Under the pieces are notes generated by a model. It worked only from the letters and a program-made list of their open reading frames with translations. It did no database searches and was not told the origin of the DNA. Below are positions 25,682 through 35,757 of a stretch of DNA of 64,000 nt, piece by piece (position 1 is the first letter of the stretch; each line of letters starts with the position of its first letter). Source of the stretch: Barthelona sp. PCE. Taxonomy: Eukaryota > Metamonada: BaSk clade. A program made the position numbers and the translations under genes. The stretch covers positions 1,488,001 through 1,552,000 of the forward strand of contig JAUFOR010000003.1 in the NCBI GenBank assembly GCA_040285745.1. Direction: 5' to 3'.

Positions 25682-28405
25682 CAATTCAATCTTTCCATAA
25701 TATATAACGTCTGTCCAAGTGAAAAGTTGATCATTTTGATTTCGTGTTGTTTTTTCATATTTAACATCTATTAAAACTATTTTTAATCGTTGAAACAACT
25801 GATTAAGAAAGCCTATGAATTTCTGACGATCAAAGCAGAAATATAGTACAAGCATCATGCTACTCTCGCAAAACAGTGTGTTTCTAAATAATGTGTGGAA
25901 CCATGTTGACAGTAATGATGTTACGTTTACCGGTAGTAAATTTACGAAATCGCAATCCGTCCACATTCCATAAAGAGACTCTGCTACATCTATGAGCAGC
26001 GAAAGTGATGGGCTGAGAAGTTCAGCCAAATGAATACCAATCCTGTTCACCAACGCGCTGAGCTGCGGCAGAGAAAGTTTAAAGAAAAAGGCTGCGTCAA
26101 GTAAGAGACACACTGCACAATCAGAAAGATCAAAGCTCCTGCATTCACCAATAAACTGCTCATAGTGTTCATTATTGCTCATCTCTGTGAAGTACTCAAG
26201 TTTTTTCGCATCAACGAAATACCTTGTGAAGTCGAATGCCTCTGGCGCTCCACTGGGATCTGTGATTGAGAAACCTAATATCGTTGTCCGCAAGAAGTCA
26301 ACCTCAACATCGGAGAACATGGTCACATTGTTGTGATGCGGAAGCAGCTTGAGCAGTGGGGTGACCAACGCGTTCTCAACCTTATCATCGCAATCAAAAT
26401 ACTCCGCTATTCTTTCGCTATCAAATGTGTGAAGCACCGTAAGTCCGTCTTCAAGCTCCGTGCTCCCTTCGGTGAAGTTCTGTCTTTCGGTAAGGAACAT
26501 GTATAGGACCACGAGGGACCGCAAATCTGGGGGCATACGATACACAAGAGCCTTAAAAGAAGCAAAATCACTCCCAAACCCTAAACATTCAGTATAGCGC
26601 ATACTTCTGTTTACGAGCTTCACCGCAAAACTTGCGCGCTGTGTTGTCGGCACGATGATGTCCTGTAGGCTCATAATATAGCAGGACAAGGCGCTCTCTT
26701 GCACCTTAATGAAGGGAATTATTTCAGACAGACCGATCAAAAGATTGTGACACGACAGCAGCGATGCAATGTGCTGCTCCATACACGATCTAATACGTGA
26801 CGGTTTTCCGAACATGTAGACTCGCATCAGCCAGAAAATGAAGGGCGATATCTGCGACACCATACTGATCCATAGCTCCATGAAATTCACGTTTTTGAAC
26901 CTCCTGATACGCAGAACATTGATGAGCGCCTTGATAGTAACAATGACAGTCGTGTCTGTGAGCGTTTTTCCTCCGACGTACGTGAACAAAATCGAACCGA
27001 TGTACTGCAGCGTAAGCAGCACCGGGTGCAATGGGAGCGTGACAAAGTATCGGTCGGATATGGCGTCGCGGAACTTCTCGCTCTGATAAAGACTGTCAAC
27101 TATAGCAAGAAGCAAATGCCCTTGCTCACTGTTAAGCAGCACGATCATGTTATCCGGAAGCAGCACAAACGGCTGCCCCGTGTGCGCGAACAATGCCACG
27201 TAGTCGATGCTCTCGCTCGGGAGAACAAATGTGTACCAGAAATCGATGGTCAGGAACTCCTCCGGCCTGTGCCTACTCAGAGTGTGTAGCGCCCTCGTCT
27301 TGCGCACGTCGATGGCTGTCTTGCCCAGCGACGAAACAACATCGCTCATACGCAAACCGAACAGCTTAGAGCAATGGTTGCAAATGGTACATCCGGTATT
27401 ATCTGTTTTAAACTCAAACGGAAGTCGAGCGATGTCATGCAGTGATGAAAACGGGGTGATGATGAGAATTTCTAGCTTAAAGATGTGATCTGTCTTACAC
27501 CTAGTGAGGTTATCATATAAATTTCTGAGTTGCTCCTTGTAAACGTTCTGAATACGAAAATTCGAAAAAATACCAGTAAAAAAACTTAATTGCGGATCTA
27601 CGATAAACGCAAGATGACGAATTTGCTTATTCGAGAGGAATACAAAAAGCTGTGTCATAAACGTGCTGAGTGATTCTAACGATAGAATAATAATATACTT
27701 ACACAGCTTCCCCAGCCCGTGCAATATGGCCATACAAACGTTGGGGAAGTTCGGTGATAGATCTGCGTTGCCAACTACGCAACGATCCAGCAGCTTACTG
27801 CAAATATCAAACAGCGCATTAGTGGTGCATGAATTTATCATATGCATCATGAACTTGAACACAGCGGTCGATAGGTCCTTCTGCAATGAGAAAATATACT
27901 CACCTATTCCAATTAACAAAGATTCCCAGGAGTCCGAAAAAAATATATCACTCGCGCTAAATCCGCACAACTTAAGAAAAGCGCCTCTTTTCCCGCGGAT
28001 TGCGTGTCTGATGTGGTGGTGCAGATCGTTGTGCTCTTCAAAAACGTTGCTAAAAGACACAACCTCCCATGAATTACTGTCATCGTCTGGTGAAAAAATG
28101 CGACTTGATGTCTCACTGTCGAATATGGGGGATGCAAGCAGCATTCCACCCCCAAAGGCACTATCTATGAACCGCCTCCGCACCTTGCTGACCATTTGTG
28201 CTAAATCTTTGTCTGTATAACTTCCTGCATTAGCAAAATACCATAGGTACAATTGAGAATACAATTTGCTGTCCCTTAGCCCATCTCTCTTTGCTATTTC
28301 ATTGATAACTTCCTTGGTAGCTCGTTCATTACTTGAAAGATCTATTTGCTTATCCCTAATGATGTTGCCCACGATGGTTTTAAGCTCTTGACAACCTTCG
28401 TTCAT
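25670..28405 (-). CDS. large helical unknown protein
   Basis: This 911-residue protein is unrecognised. It is helix-rich throughout with many Phe and Leu residues, like an armadillo/HEAT-type or other alpha-solenoid. A single CTICNHCSK motif near residue 340 could bind a metal ion but stands alone. There is no signal peptide and no clear transmembrane helix set, although several segments are hydrophobic (FIFWLMRVYMF). UBE4-core, ARMH3 and TBC1D32-like proteins were considered without a decisive motif. The start is the first ATG; the stop lies inside the end of the EVPVE gene. Confidence 0.8.
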   Translation of the reverse strand: MNEGCQELKTIVGNIIRDKQIDLSSNERATKEVINEIAKRDGLRDSKLYSQLYLWYFANAGSYTDKDLAQMVSKVRRRFIDSAFGGGMLLASPIFDSETSSRIFSPDDDSNSWEVVSFSNVFEEHNDLHHHIRHAIRGKRGAFLKLCGFSASDIFFSDSWESLLIGIGEYIFSLQKDLSTAVFKFMMHMINSCTTNALFDICSKLLDRCVVGNADLSPNFPNVCMAILHGLGKLCKYIIILSLESLSTFMTQLFVFLSNKQIRHLAFIVDPQLSFFTGIFSNFRIQNVYKEQLRNLYDNLTRCKTDHIFKLEILIITPFSSLHDIARLPFEFKTDNTGCTICNHCSKLFGLRMSDVVSSLGKTAIDVRKTRALHTLSRHRPEEFLTIDFWYTFVLPSESIDYVALFAHTGQPFVLLPDNMIVLLNSEQGHLLLAIVDSLYQSEKFRDAISDRYFVTLPLHPVLLTLQYIGSILFTYVGGKTLTDTTVIVTIKALINVLRIRRFKNVNFMELWISMVSQISPFIFWLMRVYMFGKPSRIRSCMEQHIASLLSCHNLLIGLSEIIPFIKVQESALSCYIMSLQDIIVPTTQRASFAVKLVNRSMRYTECLGFGSDFASFKALVYRMPPDLRSLVVLYMFLTERQNFTEGSTELEDGLTVLHTFDSERIAEYFDCDDKVENALVTPLLKLLPHHNNVTMFSDVEVDFLRTTILGFSITDPSGAPEAFDFTRYFVDAKKLEYFTEMSNNEHYEQFIGECRSFDLSDCAVCLLLDAAFFFKLSLPQLSALVNRIGIHLAELLSPSLSLLIDVAESLYGMWTDCDFVNLLPVNVTSLLSTWFHTLFRNTLFCESSMMLVLYFCFDRQKFIGFLNQLFQRLKIVLIDVKYEKTTRNQNDQLFTWTDVIYYGKIELLQQ

Positions 28406-28772
28406 TTCATTTTTGGACTATATCCTGTAATTGAGAAAAAAATGTGCTTCAGATTTCTATGAACTATACTTTAAAAGTACTTGATCAGTGCGCTTCAAGA
28501 CGTTTTGTGAGCCATTTAAAGTGAAAAGGTTAACCAAAAATTATTAAATATCCAACCTGCACATAAGGATACATCTTTGCTCTCTTTCTTAAAATGACAA
28601 CACATGCTGATTATGCTAGTCACCAAAATGTACGGGTAGGTTTGATTTTTATTAAGTCTGCTGCTAAAGCGTGTAAAATTGTTTCTTTCGTTTTTTAGGC
28701 AAAGATTTCCAAATTCTCACGTTTCATATACCAGCTTTTCTTTATATGCACATTAAATCTCAGTAGATCAAC
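28406..28772. other. intergenic region upstream of the hAT-like gene
   Basis: This AT-rich 367-bp stretch contains a short open frame with a plausible intron: ATG at 28594, donor GTAGGT at 28636, acceptor TTTTTTAG ending 28698, then an open frame that runs into the start of the hAT-like gene in another phase. It could be a leader exon, a chance frame, or the remnant of a host gene. Confidence 0.4.
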
Positions 28773-31700
28773 ATGTCAACGAAAATTCAGTTCATTGAAC
28801 ATGTTAATGAAGATTTAGAAAAAATCTTGAAGCACAAGAAAAAATACGATAAAGTTACTCATGAAGAAGCTTTGTTAAAGAAAATTATGAATGATGTCTG
28901 TGACGAAATTGAAAAAAGGAACCCAGTTGATGAATTGCAAAAAAGTGCTTTAGAATTTTTCAAAAACCATATTGCAACCATGGAACCTGGCAATCGTGAT
29001 GGTTTTTTACCAAGATCAGCAGTTACTCCATTTGGAAAGAATACCACCAAGCAAAGTCAAATTGGTTTGATTTATGTGGATTCCCGTGATTTCCATATAA
29101 TAGCTGATGATCTCAACTTTTTTGTAACCCAGTTAGAAGGGCAGAGAAATGACATATTTGAGGGAAAGACGATTGTTAAGAACCTAAACTCAACCAAGAT
29201 GGCACATTTACGTGATAGGTGTTATTCATGTAGAAATTACATCAATACAAAACTTATTAACAGATGGGATACGTTTAAAAAAAAGTGTAATGAAGGTTTA
29301 GTGGATGAAAAGGACTTCATTTTTTGGATGAAAAGAATCAGAAATTCTATTAGTTCTAACATGGAATCAACCCATCTCTTCCAGCTTGATGGAAATTATG
29401 TGTTATGTAGTGAAAAATGGGAAGAAAAAATGTATAAACTATCATTTAGCAAGATATTTGTCCCTGAGAAGTCCATTCCACCAGCTGGATGGCCCCGTAC
29501 CTCACAATGGAGTCTGATAAACTTGAATATAAAGGATAATAATCCGGAAAACAGAACATTACTTAATATAGAGCTTAAGAAACTCTTTATAGTAGGTTTT
29601 TGGATTATCATACAAGGTTCTTACGAAGCAATATTACCAATCCAAATATCTAAGTATTTAGCAGAGTTAAATATGCATACTTATGTTGCAGCTGAATGTT
29701 ACAATCAGTCTATTGATGCAATTTCTGATCTTTTATGTTTTTCAAAGGCTGTTAAAAGGAAATATCAAATCACATCCCCTAAAAGATCATCCAAAAACAT
29801 GAAATTGTTGCATTGTGCAGAGCAAGCTCGATATGTTTATTGCAAACAATTATGCAAGTCTATCGTTGAAGCAGGTCTTCCAGTGCATTTGATGTTGGAT
29901 AAGTGGACACCTAACACTGTCAAAGATTCAATTATGGCGATCATGATTAAGATACCAACTGAAACAAGAAGTTTCAATATTGATCACCCAATATTTTCGA
30001 ATGCTTTGTTTATTTCCCATGATGACGTTACACCAATTCATTATGGATATATTTTGCCCACTATTCGTAACAAATTTATTCTTTTAGACGTCCATTTTGA
30101 TATGAAAGGTAAACATAATTACATATTCAACGCAATAATTTCCACTGTTTTCCGCTTTGGATTATATAAGGCTAAGCAGCTTTATTTCATTTCTGATCGT
30201 GGATTGCCTGAGTTAAAGGCGTTGAATTTTGTTGAAGAATATTTTAATGGAATTGGATCTGCAAAAGTTTTAATGGATATAATGATTGATAGCATCGTGA
30301 AACGTTATTCAAGTAACACTGATGCTGATCGCTTTAGTTCGCAGTTCAATGAGCATGATTATTTGGACATTGTATCGAGTACAGAGATTGTTTCAGAAAA
30401 AAAATTAAGGGAAATACTTTTGAAACACTACTTGCACAATTACAAAATTCCAGTTTTACCTTTTAATTGTATGTCACATATGGTAAACAACTTTATCCGC
30501 TGCTTTGTACCTGTTATTACAATTGAAACAAAAGGGAATTACATGAGAGTGGAACCTGGAACTTTTCAAAAACAGTTTACAAATCTTGTTAATTACTTTT
30601 CCATTCAGAAATGTGACATTATTTATAACACTGAAAGGAACAAATCACTTATACGTCTTATTGATTGTTTTTTGGGTGAATACTTTAACGTTTTAAAAAC
30701 CCGCTCTGTGCAAGAAGCTGAAGACAAAGGAATACCAATGAAGGAAAAGCCCTACAGAAACATGAGCGCTACTCAAAAAAAAAAGGAAAAGAAAAGATGG
30801 AGCAATTCTCTAGAAGATAGAAAGCCTTATAAGTGGTATAATCAGGTTACCCAGTATAATTTCGATGATTTCTTTGAGGAAACATTGAATTTCAACATTG
30901 GATATTATGAAGAATCGGTTTTCGACGAAGCAATTAGGAGGGTACTTAAAAAAGATGAAAAGAAAGGATGGTACAAGGATTATGCATCGCATACGATTGT
31001 TCCAATTTATTTAGAGGATTTATTCGAGCATATTAGACAGCTTTTCATTGCAAACAAAGAACAGGTTGCCATTTTAAGAAGAGTGCTGCCTGTCTGGTCA
31101 AATTTATATGGAAAAACACGAGTCATTTTCCAGTTGTTTTTTGAGACTCTTTTTGAAGATTCTAGTAAGTTTAATGACAATTTTGCAAAGGCCTTTGCCA
31201 TTACTGATATCTTTAAGCAGATTGAGAGCATTATTAACGATCCTGATGGAGATCCGCTTAATACGATTTACTGTTCCTTTACTGAAGATGAGCTGAGATG
31301 GGTTCTATTCTTCTGCTTCGTTGTAAGAAGGTTCAAGAAACTGTCTCTGCTAATTGAACAAGATAGTTTTACACTACAACAAGCAATTATTCAATTTCAT
31401 TTAATAATTAGAGATATTCAGGAATACGACATCTCAAAACCTACTTCTATTCCTATTATCAATAAGGAAGTGCCTGATATCATAGAAGAATCGCCCTACT
31501 CAGATGGCTTACCCTCTTCTTTACTTACAATTATGTTTGATGATGTTAATGATACTAATACAATACATGAAGATAAAGCTACAAGAATTAAGGCGAATCT
31601 GAAGCCAAGTTGCGTCAACAACTCCCATATTCATTCTGCAGTACGCTGTTGCATGCGTGGTTTTGAGGAAATGAAAGTGCAGGATGAAAAAAAAAAGGAT

Positions 31701-32288
31701 GAAAAAAAAAAGGATGAAAAAGAAAATGTAATTGGCACTGTCAAATGTGATTCAGGAGCGAGTCTCGGCCTTCTTGAAGACGTCAAAACCCTTGTTATCA
31801 CTGCGTTTGCGATGTATTTTGATAGATGTGCTAATAACAAATTTTTTTTCAAACAGTATGTCGCAAGTGCACCCTTTTGGTTTGCAAAAGTTAGTAATAA
31901 CGCGTTCAGTATTAGTTTATGCGAAGACCTACCTGAATTCCTTAATACACCCGCTACAACGTGTCCAGTTGAGCGCGTTTTTTCTCACTATGCATTTTTG
32001 GAGAGTCAAATGGGCAAGGCTACTTTACACGCTACTTTACGATTGAAAATGAGGCTCCACCAGTCACTACATCATTGGGTGTGTATGGATTCAGCCCGAA
32101 TGTCCGACTATTCTGAACATGTTGACGAATTTAGGTTCAGGGAGTTGGAAGAGCTTGCCAGGAAGCGAACATCAAGTAATTTGTTTGATAATAATATAAA
32201 ATCTGAATTCGATGATGATATACAACATTCTTTACTGCTTGAAAGTGATGATGAAAATGAAAGTGATGATGAAAGTGGGTTGGAATAA
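28773..32288 (+). CDS. hAT-type transposase-like protein
   Basis: This 1171-residue protein ends in a recognisable hAT dimerisation region: ATTCPVERVFSHYAFLESQMGK...LRLKMRLHQSLH, with the ERvFS core and following basic-leucine helix. Upstream, LMLDKWTPNTVKDSIMAIMIKI resembles the first RNase H-like strand of hAT transposases (LxxDxWT). An insertion of several hundred residues between these elements, a Lys-rich stretch (KKKEKKRWSN) and a DEKKK repeat make it much longer than typical hAT transposases (600-800). No N-terminal BED zinc finger is visible. The gene is uninterrupted and clearly more AT-rich than its neighbours. No flanking terminal inverted repeats could be found by eye. It may be an active element with cryptic ends, or a domesticated gene. 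Confidence 0.7.
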   Translation: MSTKIQFIEHVNEDLEKILKHKKKYDKVTHEEALLKKIMNDVCDEIEKRNPVDELQKSALEFFKNHIATMEPGNRDGFLPRSAVTPFGKNTTKQSQIGLIYVDSRDFHIIADDLNFFVTQLEGQRNDIFEGKTIVKNLNSTKMAHLRDRCYSCRNYINTKLINRWDTFKKKCNEGLVDEKDFIFWMKRIRNSISSNMESTHLFQLDGNYVLCSEKWEEKMYKLSFSKIFVPEKSIPPAGWPRTSQWSLINLNIKDNNPENRTLLNIELKKLFIVGFWIIIQGSYEAILPIQISKYLAELNMHTYVAAECYNQSIDAISDLLCFSKAVKRKYQITSPKRSSKNMKLLHCAEQARYVYCKQLCKSIVEAGLPVHLMLDKWTPNTVKDSIMAIMIKIPTETRSFNIDHPIFSNALFISHDDVTPIHYGYILPTIRNKFILLDVHFDMKGKHNYIFNAIISTVFRFGLYKAKQLYFISDRGLPELKALNFVEEYFNGIGSAKVLMDIMIDSIVKRYSSNTDADRFSSQFNEHDYLDIVSSTEIVSEKKLREILLKHYLHNYKIPVLPFNCMSHMVNNFIRCFVPVITIETKGNYMRVEPGTFQKQFTNLVNYFSIQKCDIIYNTERNKSLIRLIDCFLGEYFNVLKTRSVQEAEDKGIPMKEKPYRNMSATQKKKEKKRWSNSLEDRKPYKWYNQVTQYNFDDFFEETLNFNIGYYEESVFDEAIRRVLKKDEKKGWYKDYASHTIVPIYLEDLFEHIRQLFIANKEQVAILRRVLPVWSNLYGKTRVIFQLFFETLFEDSSKFNDNFAKAFAITDIFKQIESIINDPDGDPLNTIYCSFTEDELRWVLFFCFVVRRFKKLSLLIEQDSFTLQQAIIQFHLIIRDIQEYDISKPTSIPIINKEVPDIIEESPYSDGLPSSLLTIMFDDVNDTNTIHEDKATRIKANLKPSCVNNSHIHSAVRCCMRGFEEMKVQDEKKKDEKKKDEKENVIGTVKCDSGASLGLLEDVKTLVITAFAMYFDRCANNKFFFKQYVASAPFWFAKVSNNAFSISLCEDLPEFLNTPATTCPVERVFSHYAFLESQMGKATLHATLRLKMRLHQSLHHWVCMDSARMSDYSEHVDEFRFRELEELARKRTSSNLFDNNIKSEFDDDIQHSLLLESDDENESDDESGLE
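28773..32288 (+). mobile_element. possible hAT-superfamily element (ends not found)
   Basis: The call rests on the encoded hAT dimerisation domain and the AT-rich composition of 28.4-32.9 kb. Element boundaries, target-site duplications and terminal repeats were not identified, so the coordinates are only those of the coding region. Confidence 0.4.
31682..31726 (+). repeat. 15-bp tandem repeat GGATG plus poly-A
   Basis: Three units, the first two identical (GGATG followed by ten A). It encodes the DEKKK repeat in the hAT-like protein. The ten-base A runs are prone to slippage, yet the frame is intact. Confidence 0.85.
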
Positions 32289-32908
32289 TTTGATGTGGTA
32301 TCATAGCTTTTTCACTTTCATGTTTGGAGGATCCAATTTTACTATTACTTGAACAATTGAATAGTATTTTATCTTCATGTGTTTTGACAATAATTGCACA
32401 CCATATTCGATTCGAGTATATGTTGAAAATCCGTTTGACCTCTATTATTACCATTTGCAATAATAAAACTCGCTGTAAACTCATTTGAATTTTTTCCTCC
32501 CTTTTACGTTTTTGCCATTTAACATTTACCATTGTAGGTTGGAGGATTTTGCACCGGGGCTATGTTTGTTGAGATGACGCATTGATTTTAGCATTCCGCA
32601 TCATTTTTTCATAAAAATTTTTGTTTAAGAATTTACACAGTCTACGAAGTATGATCTATGATGGCAAGTTGATGGCAAGTTGATCTCATGTTGCCGAACT
32701 ACACTTTTTTGTTCTTACAGTGTAAGCACAAAGAAAAAAAGTTGGAAATGTTTTCACCACAAGTAAAGAGAGTTTGTTAATATCAACACCATATTCAATC
32801 TAACAGCAGTTTTTAGCTACTGTACAGAAACTACCAGCATTTGTGCATCCTTACTGCACACAAAAGATTTTTTTTTTAAATACCATATGCATCAAACTAA
32901 AGATATGA
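32289..32908. other. intergenic region, 620 bp
   Basis: AT-rich sequence after the hAT-like gene. It contains a doubled GATGGCAAGTT at about 32660-32682 within a GATCT...GATCT frame, and polyA/T runs. No gene or RNA was recognised. The 3' end of any mobile element should lie here. Confidence 0.5.
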
Positions 32909-33415
32909 CTAACTGACCCGCTGTATCTTGCGCACGGTGGTTTTCAAAACTGTTCCGTCATCCAGACGAACATTAACATTGTTGTCATCACAATAAATAA
33001 CAACACCCCTTGAATTCTGAAACCTTCCTTCAACAACTGCGATGGTGTGTCCAACCAGCCCGGTTTCAAATGTGTTAGAACCTCTCTTTTTTGTAGCTTC
33101 CTCAGGTAAGGAATACCGATCAATCAAACAATCACCAAATTTTTGACACATTTTAAACCCTATATCCTTCTCAAACACAAAGGAATCCTGCCAGTTCTTG
33201 TCCACCGGTGCTCGAAATGTTACTGTGAAATCAGGAACGCTATTACCCAAATTTTCCAGTGAAAAATTGCTTGTTGCAACTATTTCATCCTTGACTACGC
33301 TGGATCCAAAGAACTGTTTTGGTGTAGGATTGGTATCAATGGATGAATGCTGATGTGGTGATGAAACCGCTTTAAAAACCCCGGTTCCCGTCTTTTTCTT
33401 CTTTTTCTTGAACAT
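32909..33415 (-). CDS. KOW-like domain protein, unknown
   Basis: This 168-residue protein starts with a lysine run (MFKKKKKK) and a disordered Ser/Thr/Pro segment. The C-terminal 50 residues read GLVGHTIAVVEGRFQNSRGVVIYCDDNNVNVRLDDGTVLKTTVRKIQRV, with the pattern of a KOW beta-barrel (VG..v.V..G...G..G.V......V.V.L.DG). KOW domains bind RNA or proteins in transcription and splicing factors such as SPT5 and GPKOW. The family beyond KOW is not clear. The start is the first ATG. A GAAAAGG block (CCTTTTC on the coding strand) is 48 bp upstream. Confidence 0.65.
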   Translation of the reverse strand: MFKKKKKKTGTGVFKAVSSPHQHSSIDTNPTPKQFFGSSVVKDEIVATSNFSLENLGNSVPDFTVTFRAPVDKNWQDSFVFEKDIGFKMCQKFGDCLIDRYSLPEEATKKRGSNTFETGLVGHTIAVVEGRFQNSRGVVIYCDDNNVNVRLDDGTVLKTTVRKIQRVS

Positions 33416-33653
33416 ATGAACTCGGGTGGAGTATACAGGGATAATTATACCTGTAAGTCCAACGAAAAGGGTAATATTTTAATAATAAAGAAATCCAAGA
33501 AGTGCAAGAGGTATTTGGTGAACCACCAGTTCACCGGACATGACCATGCAATTCTGCCCTGTGGCATGTACAGAATAGAAAATATGTGGTAAAAATTCAT
33601 TTTCCGTTTTTCACACCTTCAACGCGTAATTAACACGTGCTTTATTGTTGGGA

Positions 33654-35735
33654 ATGCCACAATATTTCGATAAGGGGCCTCTTCAACCGCATCAATCTTC
33701 ATCACAGCACCATCAGTCGGATAATTATGACTGGCGATCGTTACGATTTCATGAGAAGGCTGTACGAGATGCAATAGATCACATGAGCCACTTTCGCGCC
33801 CGGCATAACAAGAAAGACACGGATGAGTTGCCCATCGCAGAGCACCGACAACGTATTCTTGATACCGTTCGGGACACTCAGTTCACCATTGTTGTGGGTG
33901 ACCCGGGTTCAGGAAAGACCACACAGCTACCACAGTACCTTTTGAGCGAGCTGAATCGTGGGAAATCTGTAGTGTGTACGCAACCACGTCGTGTCGCCGC
34001 TGTAAGTGTGGCAAAACGAGTTTCATTTGAACAAAACTGCCCTGTTGGGTCTCTTGTTGGCTATTCTGTGCGTTTTGACAACCAGCGCTCGGAGAGAACG
34101 CGCCTCGTCTACATGACTGATGGTATGTTGTTGAGGGAGATCGTACAAGACCCAATGCTGAACAAGTACCAGTATATCATGATCGATGAGGCTCACGAAC
34201 GAAGTGTTAACTCGGATCTATTACTTTCACTTATAAAGGCCTTGGCAGCGAAACGTCCTTCACTTCGTGTCATCGTCTCTTCCGCGACCATCAACGCGGA
34301 TCTTTTCGTCAGGTACTTCGGTCAAGAACGGACAAATGTGATGCATGTGGGCGGGCGTCCGTTCTCAGTTACTAATGTTTACACTAACGCGCCGTGTGCC
34401 GACTATGTTCATGATATTGTGCAACTACTCATGACAATACACACGCAGATGCCTATTGGTGATGTCCTCGTTTTTCTGAGTGGTGCTGATGATATTTCGC
34501 AGACCAAGACGCAGTTTGAGAATGTATTTGCCAGTTACAGTGGCGAGAACAGCAACGCACGTGAGCCTTCGATCCTCCCGTTGTACTCTGCTCTTCCGCT
34601 TAACGAACAGCAGCGGGTTTTCGCACCTGGAAAGAGGGGTACTCGAAAAATCGTGCTTTCGACGAATATTGCAGAAACAAGTCTTACTGTACAGGGCGTC
34701 AAGTACGTCATTGACAGCGGATTCCACAAACAGCTCGTCTACAACGCAGCTTCGCAAGAACAGGGCCTCATTCGGACGTACGTGTCGCAGCAGTCTGCAA
34801 ATCAACGTAGCGGTCGTGCAGGCCGTGTAAGTAGCGGTATATGTTTCCGCATGTTCACAAAAACGATGTTCCAGCGTGAAATGCCGGCGGTGATCGAGCC
34901 TGAGATCGCGAGATCACGAGTAGAAGACACAGTTCTCTTCCTAAGTATGTTCCGGGTAACGAACCCCTTTGGGTATGACTGGATAACACCACCATCCGCC
35001 GAGGCCCTGACGCAGGCTATACAGACGCTGCATGTACTTCAACTACTGAGCAGAAATATGGAGGTTACCCCGCTCGGACGCTCGTTGTCCACTTTTCCAC
35101 TCACGCCGCGACTCGGAACTGTCTTCATTAATTCCATCCGTAGAGGTGTGGGCACGGAGGTTGCAATTATTTTGAGTGTGATGACCGCAGGCACATCAGT
35201 CTTCCACACAACACGTGATGGCAAGCTATTGGAACGTAGAAAGCAGCTTTTACACAACAGTGGAGATCATATGACGCTCCACAACGTATTTCGGGCTTGG
35301 ATGGAGCGAGAATACAGCCGTGACTGGTGTCTTGAATTCGGACTCAACATTAAGACGTTGGAACGGGCAAAGAACATTAGTCAGCAGCTCTTATCCATCG
35401 TTACACGGTACAATGTCGAAAAACCTGTGTTTACAAAAGATGAAATCGCAGAAACTGTTCTCAAATGCTTTTTGACAGCATACCACGATCAGATTGCAAT
35501 TCTAGATAAGACTGGTCTCTATAGAACCGTGTATAGTGGGCGCATCATCGGTCTCGGGCGAGGGAGCACACTGCAGCGCTTGAGAATGATGGATTTACCC
35601 GAAATGATTGTTTTTGATCAGATCGTGACCATCGAGGCACGCAGCACTCTCGTCAACACGTCTCACTTGGAACCTGTGTGGATCAGCGAGATGCTGCCCT
35701 GGGTCAAGGATTCAATCTCGCATGCAATGAAGTAG
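33654..35735 (+). CDS. DEAH-box RNA helicase
   Basis: This 693-residue enzyme has all DEAH helicase motifs: I GDPGSGKTT, Ia TQPRRVAA, Ib TDGMLLRE, II DEAH, III SAT, V STNIAETSLT and VI QRSGRAGR, followed by the winged-helix/ratchet (HA2) and OB-fold region ending in LVNTSHLEPVWI. It is in the Prp43/Prp22/DHX35-type clade of ATP-dependent 3'-5' helicases used in splicing or ribosome assembly. The N-terminal extension is short (about 80 residues) without a zinc finger, G-patch or S1 domain, which argues against Prp22 (S1) and Prp2 (long N-terminus). The open frame begins at TTG 33645; the first ATG is 33654. Which of DHX35, DHX33 or Prp43 it is cannot be decided by eye. Confidence 0.92.
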   Translation: MPQYFDKGPLQPHQSSSQHHQSDNYDWRSLRFHEKAVRDAIDHMSHFRARHNKKDTDELPIAEHRQRILDTVRDTQFTIVVGDPGSGKTTQLPQYLLSELNRGKSVVCTQPRRVAAVSVAKRVSFEQNCPVGSLVGYSVRFDNQRSERTRLVYMTDGMLLREIVQDPMLNKYQYIMIDEAHERSVNSDLLLSLIKALAAKRPSLRVIVSSATINADLFVRYFGQERTNVMHVGGRPFSVTNVYTNAPCADYVHDIVQLLMTIHTQMPIGDVLVFLSGADDISQTKTQFENVFASYSGENSNAREPSILPLYSALPLNEQQRVFAPGKRGTRKIVLSTNIAETSLTVQGVKYVIDSGFHKQLVYNAASQEQGLIRTYVSQQSANQRSGRAGRVSSGICFRMFTKTMFQREMPAVIEPEIARSRVEDTVLFLSMFRVTNPFGYDWITPPSAEALTQAIQTLHVLQLLSRNMEVTPLGRSLSTFPLTPRLGTVFINSIRRGVGTEVAIILSVMTAGTSVFHTTRDGKLLERRKQLLHNSGDHMTLHNVFRAWMEREYSRDWCLEFGLNIKTLERAKNISQQLLSIVTRYNVEKPVFTKDEIAETVLKCFLTAYHDQIAILDKTGLYRTVYSGRIIGLGRGSTLQRLRMMDLPEMIVFDQIVTIEARSTLVNTSHLEPVWISEMLPWVKDSISHAMK

Positions 35736-35757
35736 AAAAAAGACAAACTCATTTTCT

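Noticed and set aside
28551-32543. 8-bp inverted pair TCCAACCT / AGGTTGGA flanking the hAT-like gene
   Set aside because: An 8-bp match is expected a few times by chance between regions of this size, and no longer repeat or target duplication extends it.
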